A stretch of 64,000 nucleotides of DNA from Ascidiaceihabitans sp039975415 (GTDB lineage: Bacteria; Pseudomonadota; Alphaproteobacteria; Rhodobacterales; Rhodobacteraceae). Both the position numbers and the translations under genes were made by a program. The first letter of the stretch is position 1. Every line of letters starts with the position of its first letter. Below the pieces are notes generated by a model that was not told the origin of the DNA, did no database searches, and saw only the letters and a program-made list of their open reading frames with translations. Positions 18,240 through 27,431 of this stretch are shown one piece after another. The stretch is from assembly GCF_039975415.1 (NCBI RefSeq), contig NZ_JBDWHD010000007.1, one strand, 5' to 3'.

Positions 18240-20867
18240 ATGACCGTCACGCCTATGATGGCGCAATATCTTGAGATCAAAGCAGCACATCCCGATGCGT
18301 TGCTGTTCTACAGGATGGGCGACTTTTACGAAATGTTCTTTGAAGACGCCGTAAACGCCGCCGAAGCGCTGGATATCGCCTTGACCAAGCGCGGCAAGCA
18401 CGACGGTGCAGATATTCCGATGTGCGGTGTGCCCGTCCACGCCGCCGAAGGGTACTTGCTGACACTGATCCGCAAAGGCTTTCGTGTTGGTGTTTGTGAA
18501 CAACTTGAAAGTCCGGCAGAAGCCAAGAAAAGAGGCTCTAAATCGGTCGTAAAGCGTGATGTTGTCCGGCTGGTCACACCGGGTACGTTGACGGAAGACA
18601 GCCTTCTGGAAGCACGTCGGCACAATTTCCTCGCGGCTTTCGTAGAGGTCCGCGATCAAGCTGCTTTGGCCTGGGTTGATATTTCAACAGGCGCTTTCCA
18701 CGTCATGCAGACAACGCAAACGCGCTTGGGTCCGGAGCTTGCCCGTTTGTCCCCGTCCGAGCTGATCGTGTCCGAGGGACAAATTGATGATTTGCGCGAT
18801 TTAGTCTCTGATTTTAGCATCCCGATGACAGACTTATCCCGCGCCAGCTTTGACAGCACATCAGGTGAAAAGCGGATTTGTGACTTGTTTTCCGTAAGCG
18901 CATTGGATGCCTACGGTAACTTTGACCGCGCAGAAATTGCGGCCATGGGTGCCGTCATCGAATACTTAAATATCACGCAAAAGGGAAAATTGCCGCTGCT
19001 GCAAACTCCACGGCAAGAAACCCATCGCGGAAGCGTACAAATCGATGCTGCAACACGCCGTAATCTTGAACTTACCCAAGCTTTGTCTGGCGGTCGCAGC
19101 GGATCGTTAATTTCGGTGATCGATCATACTGTGACCGCAGGCGGTGGACGCCTTCTTGAGCGTCGTCTCTCGGGTCCATCCCGCCAGTTAGAGACGATTC
19201 AGAACCGATTGGACGCTGTATCCTACGCGTTCGATGCCAAGCAGATCGCAGACACAATTCGGGACCAATTGCGTAAAGTGCCTGATCTTGATCGCGCTTT
19301 GTCACGATTGTCTCTGGATCGCGGCGGTCCACGTGATCTGGCCGCAATTCGCAACGGGCTGACAGAAGCAGAACACATTGGCGCTGCCGGTTTGAATGAC
19401 GCGCCAGAACTGTTGATTGCCGCACTAAAAGACCTTCAAGGTCACACCGCATTGATGGATTTGCTGGACGAGGCCCTGATCGCCGAACCACCATTGTTGA
19501 CACGCGACGGAGGTTTCATAGCAAACGGCTATGATGCAGAGTTGGACGAAGCAAGAAAGCTGCGTGATGAGGGGCGCAGTGTCATAGCCACGATGCAACA
19601 AGAATTCGTTTCTAAAACAGGCATTTCGACTCTCAAAATCAAACACAACAATGTCCTTGGGTATTTCATCGAAACCACATCAACCCATGCGGATAAAATG
19701 TTGTCCGCACCGCTGAACGAAACATTCATTCACCGTCAGACCACCGCAAATCAGGTGCGGTTCACCACGGTCGAATTGTCCGAAATGGAAACCAAAATCC
19801 TCAATGCCGGCAACCGTGCGCTGGAAATCGAAAAACGGATTTACGAAACCCTTAGGCAAGCGATCCTAACCCAAGCCCCCCTGATCAACCAAACCGCCCG
19901 CGCCTTGGCAGAACTAGATCTGGCAATCGCCATGGCACATCTGGCGCGAGTGGAAAACTGGTGTAAACCGATTGTAGACGACAGTCGTGCATTTGCGATC
20001 GAAGGCGGCAGGCATCCCGTGGTGGAAAAATCCCTGCGAGATAAAGGGCAAACCTTCATCGCCAACGACTGTGATCTTAGCGCAGAAGACACCGCCAATA
20101 TCTGGTTGCTGACCGGCCCGAACATGGCTGGTAAATCGACCTTTTTACGGCAAAATGCCTTGATCGCCTTGTTGGCGCAGATGGGCAGTTTTGTGCCAGC
20201 GACGTCTGCCCACATTGGTATTGTCAGCCAACTGTTCAGTCGCGTTGGCGCATCAGACGATCTTGCACGCGGGCGTTCGACCTTCATGGTTGAAATGGTG
20301 GAAACGGCAGCGATCCTGAACCAAGCTGATGATCATGCGTTGGTCATTCTTGATGAAATCGGTCGAGGCACCGCAACTTATGATGGCTTGTCCATCGCTT
20401 GGGCGACGCTGGAACATCTACACGACGTCAATAAATCACGCGCCCTTTTTGCGACGCACTACCATGAAATGACATCCCTTTCAGGGAAATTGGACGGCGT
20501 GGACAATGCAACGGTCGCTGTGAAGGAATGGGAAGGTGAAGTTGTCTTTTTGCATGAAGTGCACAAGGGCGCTGCGGATCGGTCTTATGGCGTTCAAGTG
20601 GCCCAGCTTGCGGGATTGCCCGAAACCGTAATCGCAAGGGCGCGCGTTGTGCTAGAGGCGCTCGAACAGGGCGAACGCGAAGGAGGTGCTGCGCAAAAAA
20701 CCCTGATCGATGATCTGCCGCTTTTCTCGGCAACGCCGCCCCCCGCCCCGGTTCAAACCAAAACATCGCCCGCCGTGGATCTTTTGGACACCATTCACCC
20801 CGACGAACTTAGCCCACGCGAGGCCCTGAACCTTATTTACAAACTAAAAGAGGCGGCCAAAAACTGA
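18240..20867 (+). CDS. mutS: DNA mismatch repair protein MutS
   Basis: An 875-residue MutS1, the mismatch-recognition ATPase. The N-terminal mismatch-reading motif F-x-E is in MGDFYEMFFEDA; the Walker A is GPNMAGKSTFLRQ, Walker B VILDEIGRGT, and the ABC dimer segment ATHYHEM follows. The C-terminus has a short Pro-rich linker and a tetramerisation-like tail (SPREALNLIYKLKE). The start ATG 18240 follows a GGGGGG site. Full length and undamaged. A hairpin that serves the convergent grpE gene overlaps its last codons. Confidence 0.97.
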   Translation: MTVTPMMAQYLEIKAAHPDALLFYRMGDFYEMFFEDAVNAAEALDIALTKRGKHDGADIPMCGVPVHAAEGYLLTLIRKGFRVGVCEQLESPAEAKKRGSKSVVKRDVVRLVTPGTLTEDSLLEARRHNFLAAFVEVRDQAALAWVDISTGAFHVMQTTQTRLGPELARLSPSELIVSEGQIDDLRDLVSDFSIPMTDLSRASFDSTSGEKRICDLFSVSALDAYGNFDRAEIAAMGAVIEYLNITQKGKLPLLQTPRQETHRGSVQIDAATRRNLELTQALSGGRSGSLISVIDHTVTAGGGRLLERRLSGPSRQLETIQNRLDAVSYAFDAKQIADTIRDQLRKVPDLDRALSRLSLDRGGPRDLAAIRNGLTEAEHIGAAGLNDAPELLIAALKDLQGHTALMDLLDEALIAEPPLLTRDGGFIANGYDAELDEARKLRDEGRSVIATMQQEFVSKTGISTLKIKHNNVLGYFIETTSTHADKMLSAPLNETFIHRQTTANQVRFTTVELSEMETKILNAGNRALEIEKRIYETLRQAILTQAPLINQTARALAELDLAIAMAHLARVENWCKPIVDDSRAFAIEGGRHPVVEKSLRDKGQTFIANDCDLSAEDTANIWLLTGPNMAGKSTFLRQNALIALLAQMGSFVPATSAHIGIVSQLFSRVGASDDLARGRSTFMVEMVETAAILNQADDHALVILDEIGRGTATYDGLSIAWATLEHLHDVNKSRALFATHYHEMTSLSGKLDGVDNATVAVKEWEGEVVFLHEVHKGAADRSYGVQVAQLAGLPETVIARARVVLEALEQGEREGGAAQKTLIDDLPLFSATPPPAPVQTKTSPAVDLLDTIHPDELSPREALNLIYKLKEAAKN

Positions 20868-20874
20868 CCGCCTC
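20846..20874 (-). terminator. Probable terminator for hrcA-grpE side
   Basis: GAGGCGG (20850-20856) pairs with CCGCCTC (20868-20874), a perfect 7 bp stem. Read on the minus strand it is followed by TTTTAGTTTG, as expected for an intrinsic terminator downstream of grpE. It overlaps the last codons of mutS on the other strand, where no T-run follows. Confidence 0.5.
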
Positions 20875-20925
20875 CGTCCTGCGCTATGCAGTGTTTTTTT
20901 CCCAAAAATACCCGTCAGAGGCTTC

Positions 20926-21489
20926 TTAGCTTGCAGGCATGGAAGACACGCCAACTTGGGCAGGGCGCAGCAATCGATCGTGTAACATAAAGCCTTCCGC
21001 AGCAACTTGGATGATGTCGCCTGCTTTGGTGCCGGGCACAGGCGCCTCAAACATCGCTTGGTGATGCTGGGGATCAAACGCGTCTCCGACTTCCGGTGCT
21101 ATCACTTCGATGCCATGCTTTTTGAACACATTCAAAAGCTCTCGCATTGTCAGCTCAACGCCTTCCAAAAGCGGGCCTGCAACAGCGCGCTGTTCGTCAG
21201 ACGTTGTTTCAAGCGCACGCTTCATGTTGTCGTAAACGGGCAGCATATCGCGGGCCAGTTTCGATCCGCCATAGTTTTCAGCTTCGCGGCGATCCTTGTC
21301 GGACCGTTTGCGGGCATTTTCCGCATCGGCCAAAGCCCGCATGAACCGATCGCGAAATTCATCGCGTTCCGCGGTGACCGTTTCCAGGTCAAGCGCCTCG
21401 TCATCGATCTCTTCCATTTCATCCGCAAATTCTTCAGCCTCTGCATTTGCGAGGTCATCCAAAAAGTCGTTGTTCTCTGGGTCAGCCAT
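20926..21489 (-). CDS. grpE: Nucleotide exchange factor GrpE
   Basis: A 187-residue GrpE, which releases ADP from DnaK. An acidic N-terminal region is followed by a long coiled-coil helix (about 35-85, ERDEFRDRFMRALADAEN) and the C-terminal beta domain containing the family segment GDAFDPQHHQAMFEAPV. It sits directly downstream of hrcA (10 bp gap) in the same orientation, the usual heat-shock pairing; dnaK and dnaJ are not in the window. Confidence 0.96.
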   Translation of the reverse strand: MADPENNDFLDDLANAEAEEFADEMEEIDDEALDLETVTAERDEFRDRFMRALADAENARKRSDKDRREAENYGGSKLARDMLPVYDNMKRALETTSDEQRAVAGPLLEGVELTMRELLNVFKKHGIEVIAPEVGDAFDPQHHQAMFEAPVPGTKAGDIIQVAAEGFMLHDRLLRPAQVGVSSMPAS

Positions 21490-21499
21490 TTTTCTACCT

Positions 21500-22564
21500 C
21501 TAACTCCGGTCGGACAACATTTTGCCCACCAGTTGTGCCGTGTAATCTACAATCGGCACGATCCGTCCATAATTCAGTCGCGTAGGGCCAATGACACCGA
21601 CGGCGCCAATGATCTTACGGTCTGCGTTCATATATGGGGAAACGACCAAAGAGGAACCCGAAAGTGAGAAAAGTTTGTTCTCAGAACCAATAAAAATGCG
21701 CACACCGTCGCCACCTTCGGTCAATTCCAGAAATTCCGAGATATCGCGCTTGCGTTCTAGGTCATCAAACAGGGTGCGAATACGGTCCAGATCATCTGGT
21801 TGACCGGCGCTTTCCAGCAAATTGGACCGGCCGCGGACAATCAATCGCTCATTCCGGTCCCCTGCGTCTTGCCAAACGGCCAAGCCGCTATCGACAAGAT
21901 CGCGTGCCAGAACATCAATCTCTTGGCGGCGCAGTGAAATTTCGGATTGGATTGCACCACGGACATCTGTCAGCGTTTTGCCTTCGATCAGCGCGTTCAG
22001 AAAATTGGCGGCCTCGCGCATTGAGCTTGGCGTTTGCCCCGGGGGCGGTGTGAACAGTCGGTTTTCCACATGCCCATCCGCAAACACCAAAACCACCAAG
22101 GCGCGGTCGGCGGCCAGCGACACAAATTCGATGTGTTTGATCGGCGCTTCGTGTTTTGGCGTCAAAACCAAGGACGCACCATGTGTCACCCCAGATAATG
22201 CAGACCCCACACGATCCAACAGCCCGCCCACATCACTTTCATTGCGTCCCATTGTGGCATCGATTTTTTCGCGGTCACCGTCGTCAGGAACGCTGACTTC
22301 CATCAAACCGTCCACAAACATGCGCAACCCCATCTGCGTCGGGATGCGGCCCGCACTGATATGGGGGCTGTCCAAAAGCCCCATATACTCAAGATCCTGC
22401 ATCACATTACGGATCGTGGCTGCGCTGACCTTTTCGCTAAAATCCCGCGTCAGAGTGCGCGACCCCACAGGATCACCATTTTCAAGGTATCCTTCCACCA
22501 CGCGCCGAAACACTTCGCGCGAGCGGTCGTTCATCTCTTCGATCATCTTTGGCGCGTCAGACAT
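21500..22564 (-). CDS. hrcA: Heat-inducible transcription repressor HrcA
   Basis: A 354-residue HrcA, a winged-helix repressor that binds CIRCE elements and depends on GroE for folding. The N-terminal helix-turn-helix region contains GDPVGSRTLTRDF and SAATIRNVMQDLE, the family's DNA-binding hallmark, then SPHISAGRIPT. ATG 22564 gives the normal start MSDAPKMIEEMNDRSREVF. Divergent from rph; no CIRCE inverted repeat (TTAGCACTC-N9-GAGTGCTAA) is visible in the 78 bp between them, so hrcA does not appear self-regulated through CIRCE here. Confidence 0.95.
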   Translation of the reverse strand: MSDAPKMIEEMNDRSREVFRRVVEGYLENGDPVGSRTLTRDFSEKVSAATIRNVMQDLEYMGLLDSPHISAGRIPTQMGLRMFVDGLMEVSVPDDGDREKIDATMGRNESDVGGLLDRVGSALSGVTHGASLVLTPKHEAPIKHIEFVSLAADRALVVLVFADGHVENRLFTPPPGQTPSSMREAANFLNALIEGKTLTDVRGAIQSEISLRRQEIDVLARDLVDSGLAVWQDAGDRNERLIVRGRSNLLESAGQPDDLDRIRTLFDDLERKRDISEFLELTEGGDGVRIFIGSENKLFSLSGSSLVVSPYMNADRKIIGAVGVIGPTRLNYGRIVPIVDYTAQLVGKMLSDRS

Positions 22565-22642
22565 TATGGTTCTCTTACCAATGGGGTTGCATCCCTTATG
22601 CCACGGGCGGTATCCCCGCGGACATAGCAAAAAGGATATATC

Positions 22643-23356
22643 ATGCGACCTTCCGGACGTGAACTAGACCAAATGCGCGATGTTTCGATCGAAACCGGCT
22701 TCACGAAACATGCGGAAGGGTCTGCATTGATCAAGATGGGCGACACGCACGTGTTGTGCACCGCCACCATCGAGGACCGCGTGCCGCCGTTTATCAAAGG
22801 GTCCGGCCTGGGCTGGGTCACTGCGGAATATGGCATGTTGCCCCGCGCCACCAACACCCGGATGCGGCGTGAAGCGGCATCTGGCAAGCAAGGCGGGCGC
22901 ACTGTTGAAATTCAGCGCCTGATCGGGCGTGCTTTGCGCGCTGGTGTGGACCGTTCTGCATTGGGCGAACGTCAGATCACCGTCGATTGTGACGTGCTGC
23001 AAGCTGATGGCGGTACGCGTTGCGCTTCCATCACGGGGGGTTGGGTTGCGTTGCGTTTGGCTGTGAACAAACTGATGAAAGCAGGCGACGTCGTGTCCGA
23101 TCCCTTGGTTGATCCGGTTGCGGCGATTTCTTGCGGGATCTACGCAGGCCAACCCGTTCTTGATCTGGACTATCCAGAGGATTCAGAGGCCGGCGTTGAT
23201 GGTAACTTCATTATGTTAGGCTCTGGTTCCTTGATCGAAGTGCAAATGAGCGCCGAAGGATCTGTCTTTTCCCGCGATCAGATGAACCAACTGATGGACC
23301 TCGCGGAAAAAGGCGTGGGCGAACTGGCTGCCAAACAACTGGCCGCCACAAAATGA
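22643..23356 (+). CDS. rph: Ribonuclease PH
   Basis: A 237-residue RNase PH, a phosphorolytic 3'-5' exoribonuclease that trims tRNA 3' ends. The N-terminal MRPSGRELDQMRDVSIE, the GMLPRATNTR phosphate-binding segment and CDVLQADGGTR are all characteristic. ATG 22643 follows AAAGGATAT. First gene of rph-rdgB-hemW: its stop overlaps the rdgB start in ATGA. Confidence 0.96.
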   Translation: MRPSGRELDQMRDVSIETGFTKHAEGSALIKMGDTHVLCTATIEDRVPPFIKGSGLGWVTAEYGMLPRATNTRMRREAASGKQGGRTVEIQRLIGRALRAGVDRSALGERQITVDCDVLQADGGTRCASITGGWVALRLAVNKLMKAGDVVSDPLVDPVAAISCGIYAGQPVLDLDYPEDSEAGVDGNFIMLGSGSLIEVQMSAEGSVFSRDQMNQLMDLAEKGVGELAAKQLAATK

Positions 23357-23964
23357 GCCGTAAGTTCACGGACAAAAAGCTTCTGTTTGCCACGCATAAC
23401 GCGGGCAAGCTGGAAGAAATGCAGGAGCTTTTTGCCCCCTTCGGCGTCACGGTCGTGGGGGCTGCGGAAATGCAGTTGGCTGAACCGGAGGAAACTGAAG
23501 ATACCTTCATCGGCAATGCCCGCATAAAGGCTGTCGCAGCTGTAAAAGCGACGGGATTGCCGGCCCTCTCGGATGATTCAGGTATTGTCGTGGATGGATT
23601 GGACGGCGCCCCAGGTGTTTACACTGCGGATTGGGCGGAAACGCCAAACGGTCGTGACTTCACCATGGCGATGAACAAAACCAACGATCTTTTGGAAGAA
23701 CGCGACGCACCCCACCCCAGAACGGCACGGTTTTGCGCTACAATGGTCTTGGCGTGGCCTGATGGGCATGAAGAAATCTTTGAAGGCGTTGCAGAAGGTA
23801 CTCTCGTTTGGCCCATGCGCGGCGCTTTGGGGCATGGATATGATCCCATGTTTCAACCTGTCGGGCATTCTCGGACCTTTGCCGAGATGTCCCACGACGA
23901 AAAAAACGAAATCAGCCACCGCGCAGATGCGTTCAGCAAACTGATCGCAGGCTGTTTTGGCTGA
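23353..23964 (+). CDS. rdgB: XTP/dITP diphosphatase (RdgB/HAM1)
   Basis: A 203-residue housecleaning pyrophosphatase that removes non-canonical purine nucleotides (XTP, dITP, ITP). The family start LLFATHNAGKLEEM, the catalytic DDSGIVVDGLDGAPGVY and the C-terminal SHDEKNEISHRADAF are all present. Translationally coupled to rph (4 bp overlap) and overlaps hemW by 8 bp. Confidence 0.96.
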   Translation: MSRKFTDKKLLFATHNAGKLEEMQELFAPFGVTVVGAAEMQLAEPEETEDTFIGNARIKAVAAVKATGLPALSDDSGIVVDGLDGAPGVYTADWAETPNGRDFTMAMNKTNDLLEERDAPHPRTARFCATMVLAWPDGHEEIFEGVAEGTLVWPMRGALGHGYDPMFQPVGHSRTFAEMSHDEKNEISHRADAFSKLIAGCFG

Positions 23965-25114
23965 AGATTGGGAAAACGGGGGCTTCGGCCTTTACATCCA
24001 TTGGCCCTATTGCGAGGCCAAATGCCCCTACTGCGACTTCAACAGTCACGTTGTTCGGTCCATCGATCATAATGCGTGGCGGGTTGCCTACCTATCGGAA
24101 CTCGAACGCACCGCATCCGAAACAAAAGGGCGCGTTCTGCACAGCGTCTTCTTTGGCGGTGGCACGCCCAGCCTGATGGAACCCGATGTGGTTGGCGACA
24201 TCATGGCAGCGATCAAACGGCTTTGGCCCACAGCCAATGATCTTGAAGTTACACTTGAAGCCAACCCAAGCTCGGTCGAGGCTGGCAGGTTCAAGGCTTT
24301 CCGTGATGCGGGGATAAATCGTGTGTCGATGGGCGTCCAAGCTTTGAATGATGCAGATTTAAAGCGTTTGGGGCGCATACACACAGCGCAAGATGCGATG
24401 AACGCCTTTGAAATTGCGCGAACGGTCTTTGACCGTGTCAGCTTTGACTTGATTTATGGCCGACAAGATCAAACCTTGGACCAGTGGGAAGCAGAGCTTA
24501 ATCAGGCTCTAAACCTGGCGATAGACCATATATCTTTGTATCAGCTCACCATTGAACAAGGCACAGCCTTTGGGGATCGGTACAACATCGGAAAACTGCG
24601 GGGCCTCCCAAGCGAAGACCTTGGCGCCGACATGTATGAGCGAACGCAAGCCATTTGTTCGGCGCACAACATGCCGGCCTATGAGGTCTCCAATCACGCC
24701 CGCGACGGGGCGCAATCTCGGCACAATATGATCTATTGGCGCTACGGGGATTACATCGGGATCGGGCCGGGTGCGCATGGGCGCGTCACAATCAACGGGC
24801 AACGCTTTGCAACCGAAGCTTACAGCAATCCCAAACGATGGCTCGACAGCGTCGCATCCGGCACAGCAGAAAAAGCACGCATAGCGCTTAGCACCGCAGA
24901 TCAAGCCAGCGAATTGCTGTTGATGGGTTTGCGGGTGAAAGACGGTGTGTCCCGCAAACGATACGAGGCGTTGTCAGGGCACCCCGTGAATCCCAAAGCG
25001 GAAGAAACTTTGTTGGAACACGGATTATTAACACCCTCTGAAACCGATATTATCGTTTCTGATCAAGGAGTTATTGTCCTAAACGGTGTCTTGGAAGCCC
25101 TACTTTCAGACTAA
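23957..25114 (+). CDS. hemW: Radical SAM heme chaperone HemW-like
   Basis: A 385-residue radical SAM protein related to coproporphyrinogen III dehydrogenase. The 4Fe-4S motif C19-x3-C23-x2-C26 is in YCEAKCPYCDF; GGGTPSLM and the VSMGVQALND segment follow. It lacks the extra N-terminal sequence of true HemN and matches HemW, a heme-binding chaperone. The only usable start is TTG at 23957 (8 bp into the end of rdgB); an in-frame stop lies at 23942 and no ATG or GTG lies between. Third gene of rph-rdgB-hemW. Confidence 0.92.
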   Translation: MAEDWENGGFGLYIHWPYCEAKCPYCDFNSHVVRSIDHNAWRVAYLSELERTASETKGRVLHSVFFGGGTPSLMEPDVVGDIMAAIKRLWPTANDLEVTLEANPSSVEAGRFKAFRDAGINRVSMGVQALNDADLKRLGRIHTAQDAMNAFEIARTVFDRVSFDLIYGRQDQTLDQWEAELNQALNLAIDHISLYQLTIEQGTAFGDRYNIGKLRGLPSEDLGADMYERTQAICSAHNMPAYEVSNHARDGAQSRHNMIYWRYGDYIGIGPGAHGRVTINGQRFATEAYSNPKRWLDSVASGTAEKARIALSTADQASELLLMGLRVKDGVSRKRYEALSGHPVNPKAEETLLEHGLLTPSETDIIVSDQGVIVLNGVLEALLSD

Positions 25115-26010
25115 GAACCGCTTAACTTACGGCACAATTCATCCAAATCTTCCAATGATTCGTATTGAATGGACATTTGGCCTTCCTCGCCGCCATTCTT
25201 GTGTGTGATCTGGACCTTCATGCCTAAGGCAGCTGACAGGTCAGCTTCCAAAGCCCGCGTATCAGCGTCTTTTTCGGTGCCTGCTTTTTTGGAAGTCTTG
25301 TCTTTGAAGATGTTACTGCCTTGATTGGTTTCCGCCTTCACCAATGCCTCAGTTGCCCTGACGCTTAGGCCCCCTTTTACCACAGCTTTGGCCAAACCCG
25401 ACGGGTCTTGCGCCGTGATCAACGCACGTGCGTGTCCAGCTGTTAATTCACCCTGCTGAACAAGTTCCACCACATCGTCGGGCAGCTGCAGCAGGCGAAG
25501 TAGGTTTGCAATATGGCTGCGGCTTTTGCCCAAAGCTTCTGCCATCTTTTCCTGAGTGTGCCCAAAGCGATCCATCAACTGTCGGTAGCCTGCGGCCTCT
25601 TCGATTGGGTTGAGGTCCGCCCTTTGGATGTTTTCAATGATAGCGATTTCAAGCACTTCAGTGTCTGAAAATGTACGAACGATAACCGGTAATTGATGCA
25701 GTTGCGCCATTTGGGCGGCACGCCAGCGCCGTTCCCCGGCAACGATCTCAAAGCTATTGGCGCCCATGTCCCGGACGATCAAAGGTTGGATGACGCCTTT
25801 TTCCTTGATTGACGCAGCCAAGTCATCCAGATCGCTTTGGTTAAAACGCTTCCGCGGCTGATCAGGATTAGGAGCAATCTGTTCGATTGGCAAAAACCGT
25901 TCTGCCTGCGGCGAAGAAACTGTTGCGTCAGGCTCTGAGACATCTGCCATCAACGCTGACAATCCACGACCCAATCCGCGTTTGCGGTCTTTTCCATTTG
26001 CCATGTTCAT
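25111..26010 (-). CDS. parB: Chromosome partitioning protein ParB
   Basis: A 299-residue ParB/Spo0J CTPase that loads at parS and spreads. The N-terminal basic KDRKRGLGRGLSALM is the family start, which contacts ParA; the CTP-binding motif GERRWRAAQ and helix-turn-helix KSRSHIANLLRLLQLP are visible, then a variable linker and C-terminal dimer domain. The start may be at 26010 or two codons later (MANGKDRK). Seven bases separate it from parA. Two perfect parS sites lie 1.4 and 3.3 kb away in rsmG and mnmG. It converges with hemW with a 4 bp overlap. Confidence 0.96.
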   Translation of the reverse strand: MNMANGKDRKRGLGRGLSALMADVSEPDATVSSPQAERFLPIEQIAPNPDQPRKRFNQSDLDDLAASIKEKGVIQPLIVRDMGANSFEIVAGERRWRAAQMAQLHQLPVIVRTFSDTEVLEIAIIENIQRADLNPIEEAAGYRQLMDRFGHTQEKMAEALGKSRSHIANLLRLLQLPDDVVELVQQGELTAGHARALITAQDPSGLAKAVVKGGLSVRATEALVKAETNQGSNIFKDKTSKKAGTEKDADTRALEADLSAALGMKVQITHKNGGEEGQMSIQYESLEDLDELCRKLSGS

Positions 26011-26017
26011 TGCCCTC

Positions 26018-26821
26018 TCAGAGTTGTTTGTTGTTTTGCATCATCTCAGCGGCCAGGGCGCGGTACGCAACAGCCCCTTTTGATGCTGTATCGTAGCTTA
26101 GCACCGGCATCGCAAAAGATGGTGCTTCGCTTACACGAACATTTCGGGGGATAACGGTTCTGAAAACCAGATCACCCAGATTGTCTCGTGCATCTTGCTC
26201 AACCTGCAAAGATAAATTGTTCCGTGCATCATACATGGTTAACACAATCCCCTCAATTCGAAGCGATTTGTTACCTGTTTCGCGCACTTCGCGTATCGTC
26301 AACATCAGCTGAGACAAGCCTTCCAACGCAAAGAACTCGCTTTGCAGGGGCACCAGTACAGAGTCCGACGCAATCAAAGCGTTTACAGTCAACAGGTTCA
26401 GTGACGGCGGACAATCAATCAACACATAGTCAAAACCAAAGCCTTCCATTTGAACCTGTCGCAAAGCATCGCGAAGAAGAAAACTGCGTTTTTCATTGGA
26501 AATTAGCTCAATGTCAGCAGAACTAAGGTCAACAGTTGCAGGAACGATGGACAGGTTTTCAACATCCGTGGATTGTACGACTTCGGTCAGATCGATATCT
26601 TCAAGCAAAAGTTCATATGTGGTGTATTCACGATCTTGCGCCGCAACACCCAGTCCTGTGGATGCATTTCCCTGTGGATCAAGGTCAACAACCAGGACCT
26701 TCTGACCAGCCTCAGCCAAAGCCGCGGCCAAATTAATAGATGTCGTGGTTTTACCGACGCCACCTTTCTGATTAACCACAGAAACAATTTTTGGAAGCGT
26801 TTGCGTGATGTAATCAGGCAC
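26018..26821 (-). CDS. parA: Chromosome partitioning ATPase ParA
   Basis: A 267-residue deviant Walker ATPase (ParA/Soj). The P-loop KGGVGKTTTSINLA with its signature Lys is at about 20-33, followed by VVDLDPQGNAS (Walker A') and VLIDCPPSLNLLT (Walker B). There is no N-terminal DNA-binding extension, so it is the short chromosomal type. It overlaps rsmG by 8 bp. With ParB and the two parS sites it forms a complete ParABS segregation system next to the inferred origin. Confidence 0.96.
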   Translation of the reverse strand: MPDYITQTLPKIVSVVNQKGGVGKTTTSINLAAALAEAGQKVLVVDLDPQGNASTGLGVAAQDREYTTYELLLEDIDLTEVVQSTDVENLSIVPATVDLSSADIELISNEKRSFLLRDALRQVQMEGFGFDYVLIDCPPSLNLLTVNALIASDSVLVPLQSEFFALEGLSQLMLTIREVRETGNKSLRIEGIVLTMYDARNNLSLQVEQDARDNLGDLVFRTVIPRNVRVSEAPSFAMPVLSYDTASKGAVAYRALAAEMMQNNKQL

Positions 26822-27431
26822 GTCGTATGTCCTTAATCGTCAAGATTGCAGCATCTGGATTGGTTTCGCTTTTATGCGCTTCGTATGTGAAAGACCAGTT
26901 TTCTTGCGCTGATGTAATCTCTTTTACCCAAGTCTGCCCCTTTGGGAAAACACATAATCCTGTGGGCAATAGATGATACTGGGCAAATTGCAGCAAAGCA
27001 CTTAGATCTGCCAGCGCTCTGGCGGACATAACATCCGATTTCTGGGGCGTTGCAGCCTCAATCCGCTCGGAGATGACGTTAACGTTTAGACCCAATTCTC
27101 TTACAGCGGTGCGTAGGAATGCACATTTTCTCTGATCGCTTTCAATCAACGTGAAAATTGTCTTTGGCGACAGCTGTTTTGCGAGGATAGACAAGACAAT
27201 GCCAGGAAAGCCCCCACCGCTTCCAATGTCTAACCATTTTTCTTCAAACTTTACGATGTCAGCAATCTGCACCGCATCCCATATATGACGATCCCATATA
27301 TCAGCAACACTCATTTTGGAAACCAAGTTTATTCTTGGATTCCATTTTTCTACCAACGAAACGAACGAGGTCAAATCGTTCATTGTTTCACGTGAAACAT
27401 CCAGGTTAAGCCACGCCGGGGGTACACTCAT
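26814..27431 (-). CDS. rsmG: 16S rRNA (guanine-527-N7)-methyltransferase RsmG
   Basis: A 205-residue SAM methyltransferase (formerly GidB) that makes m7G527 in 16S rRNA. The SAM motif DIGSGGGFPGIVL and NLVSKM...DIWDRHI are diagnostic. ATG 27431 overlaps the mnmG stop by 4 bp. Residues 12-16 (VSRET) are encoded by a perfect parS palindrome, so codon choice here is constrained by the segregation site. It is part of the mnmE-mnmG-rsmG-parA-parB run. Confidence 0.95.
   Translation of the reverse strand: MSVPPAWLNLDVSRETMNDLTSFVSLVEKWNPRINLVSKMSVADIWDRHIWDAVQIADIVKFEEKWLDIGSGGGFPGIVLSILAKQLSPKTIFTLIESDQRKCAFLRTAVRELGLNVNVISERIEAATPQKSDVMSARALADLSALLQFAQYHLLPTGLCVFPKGQTWVKEITSAQENWSFTYEAHKSETNPDAAILTIKDIRRA
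27384..27399. promoter_or_regulatory. parS site in rsmG
   Basis: TGTTTCACGTGAAACA, a perfect 16 bp palindrome matching the bacterial parS consensus, lies within rsmG codons for VSRET. It is the expected ParB loading site and is about 1.4 kb from parB. Confidence 0.93.

Noticed and set aside
22565..22642. CIRCE operator upstream of hrcA
   Set aside because: No TTAGCACTC-N9-GAGTGCTAA-like repeat is visible in the 78 bp gap.
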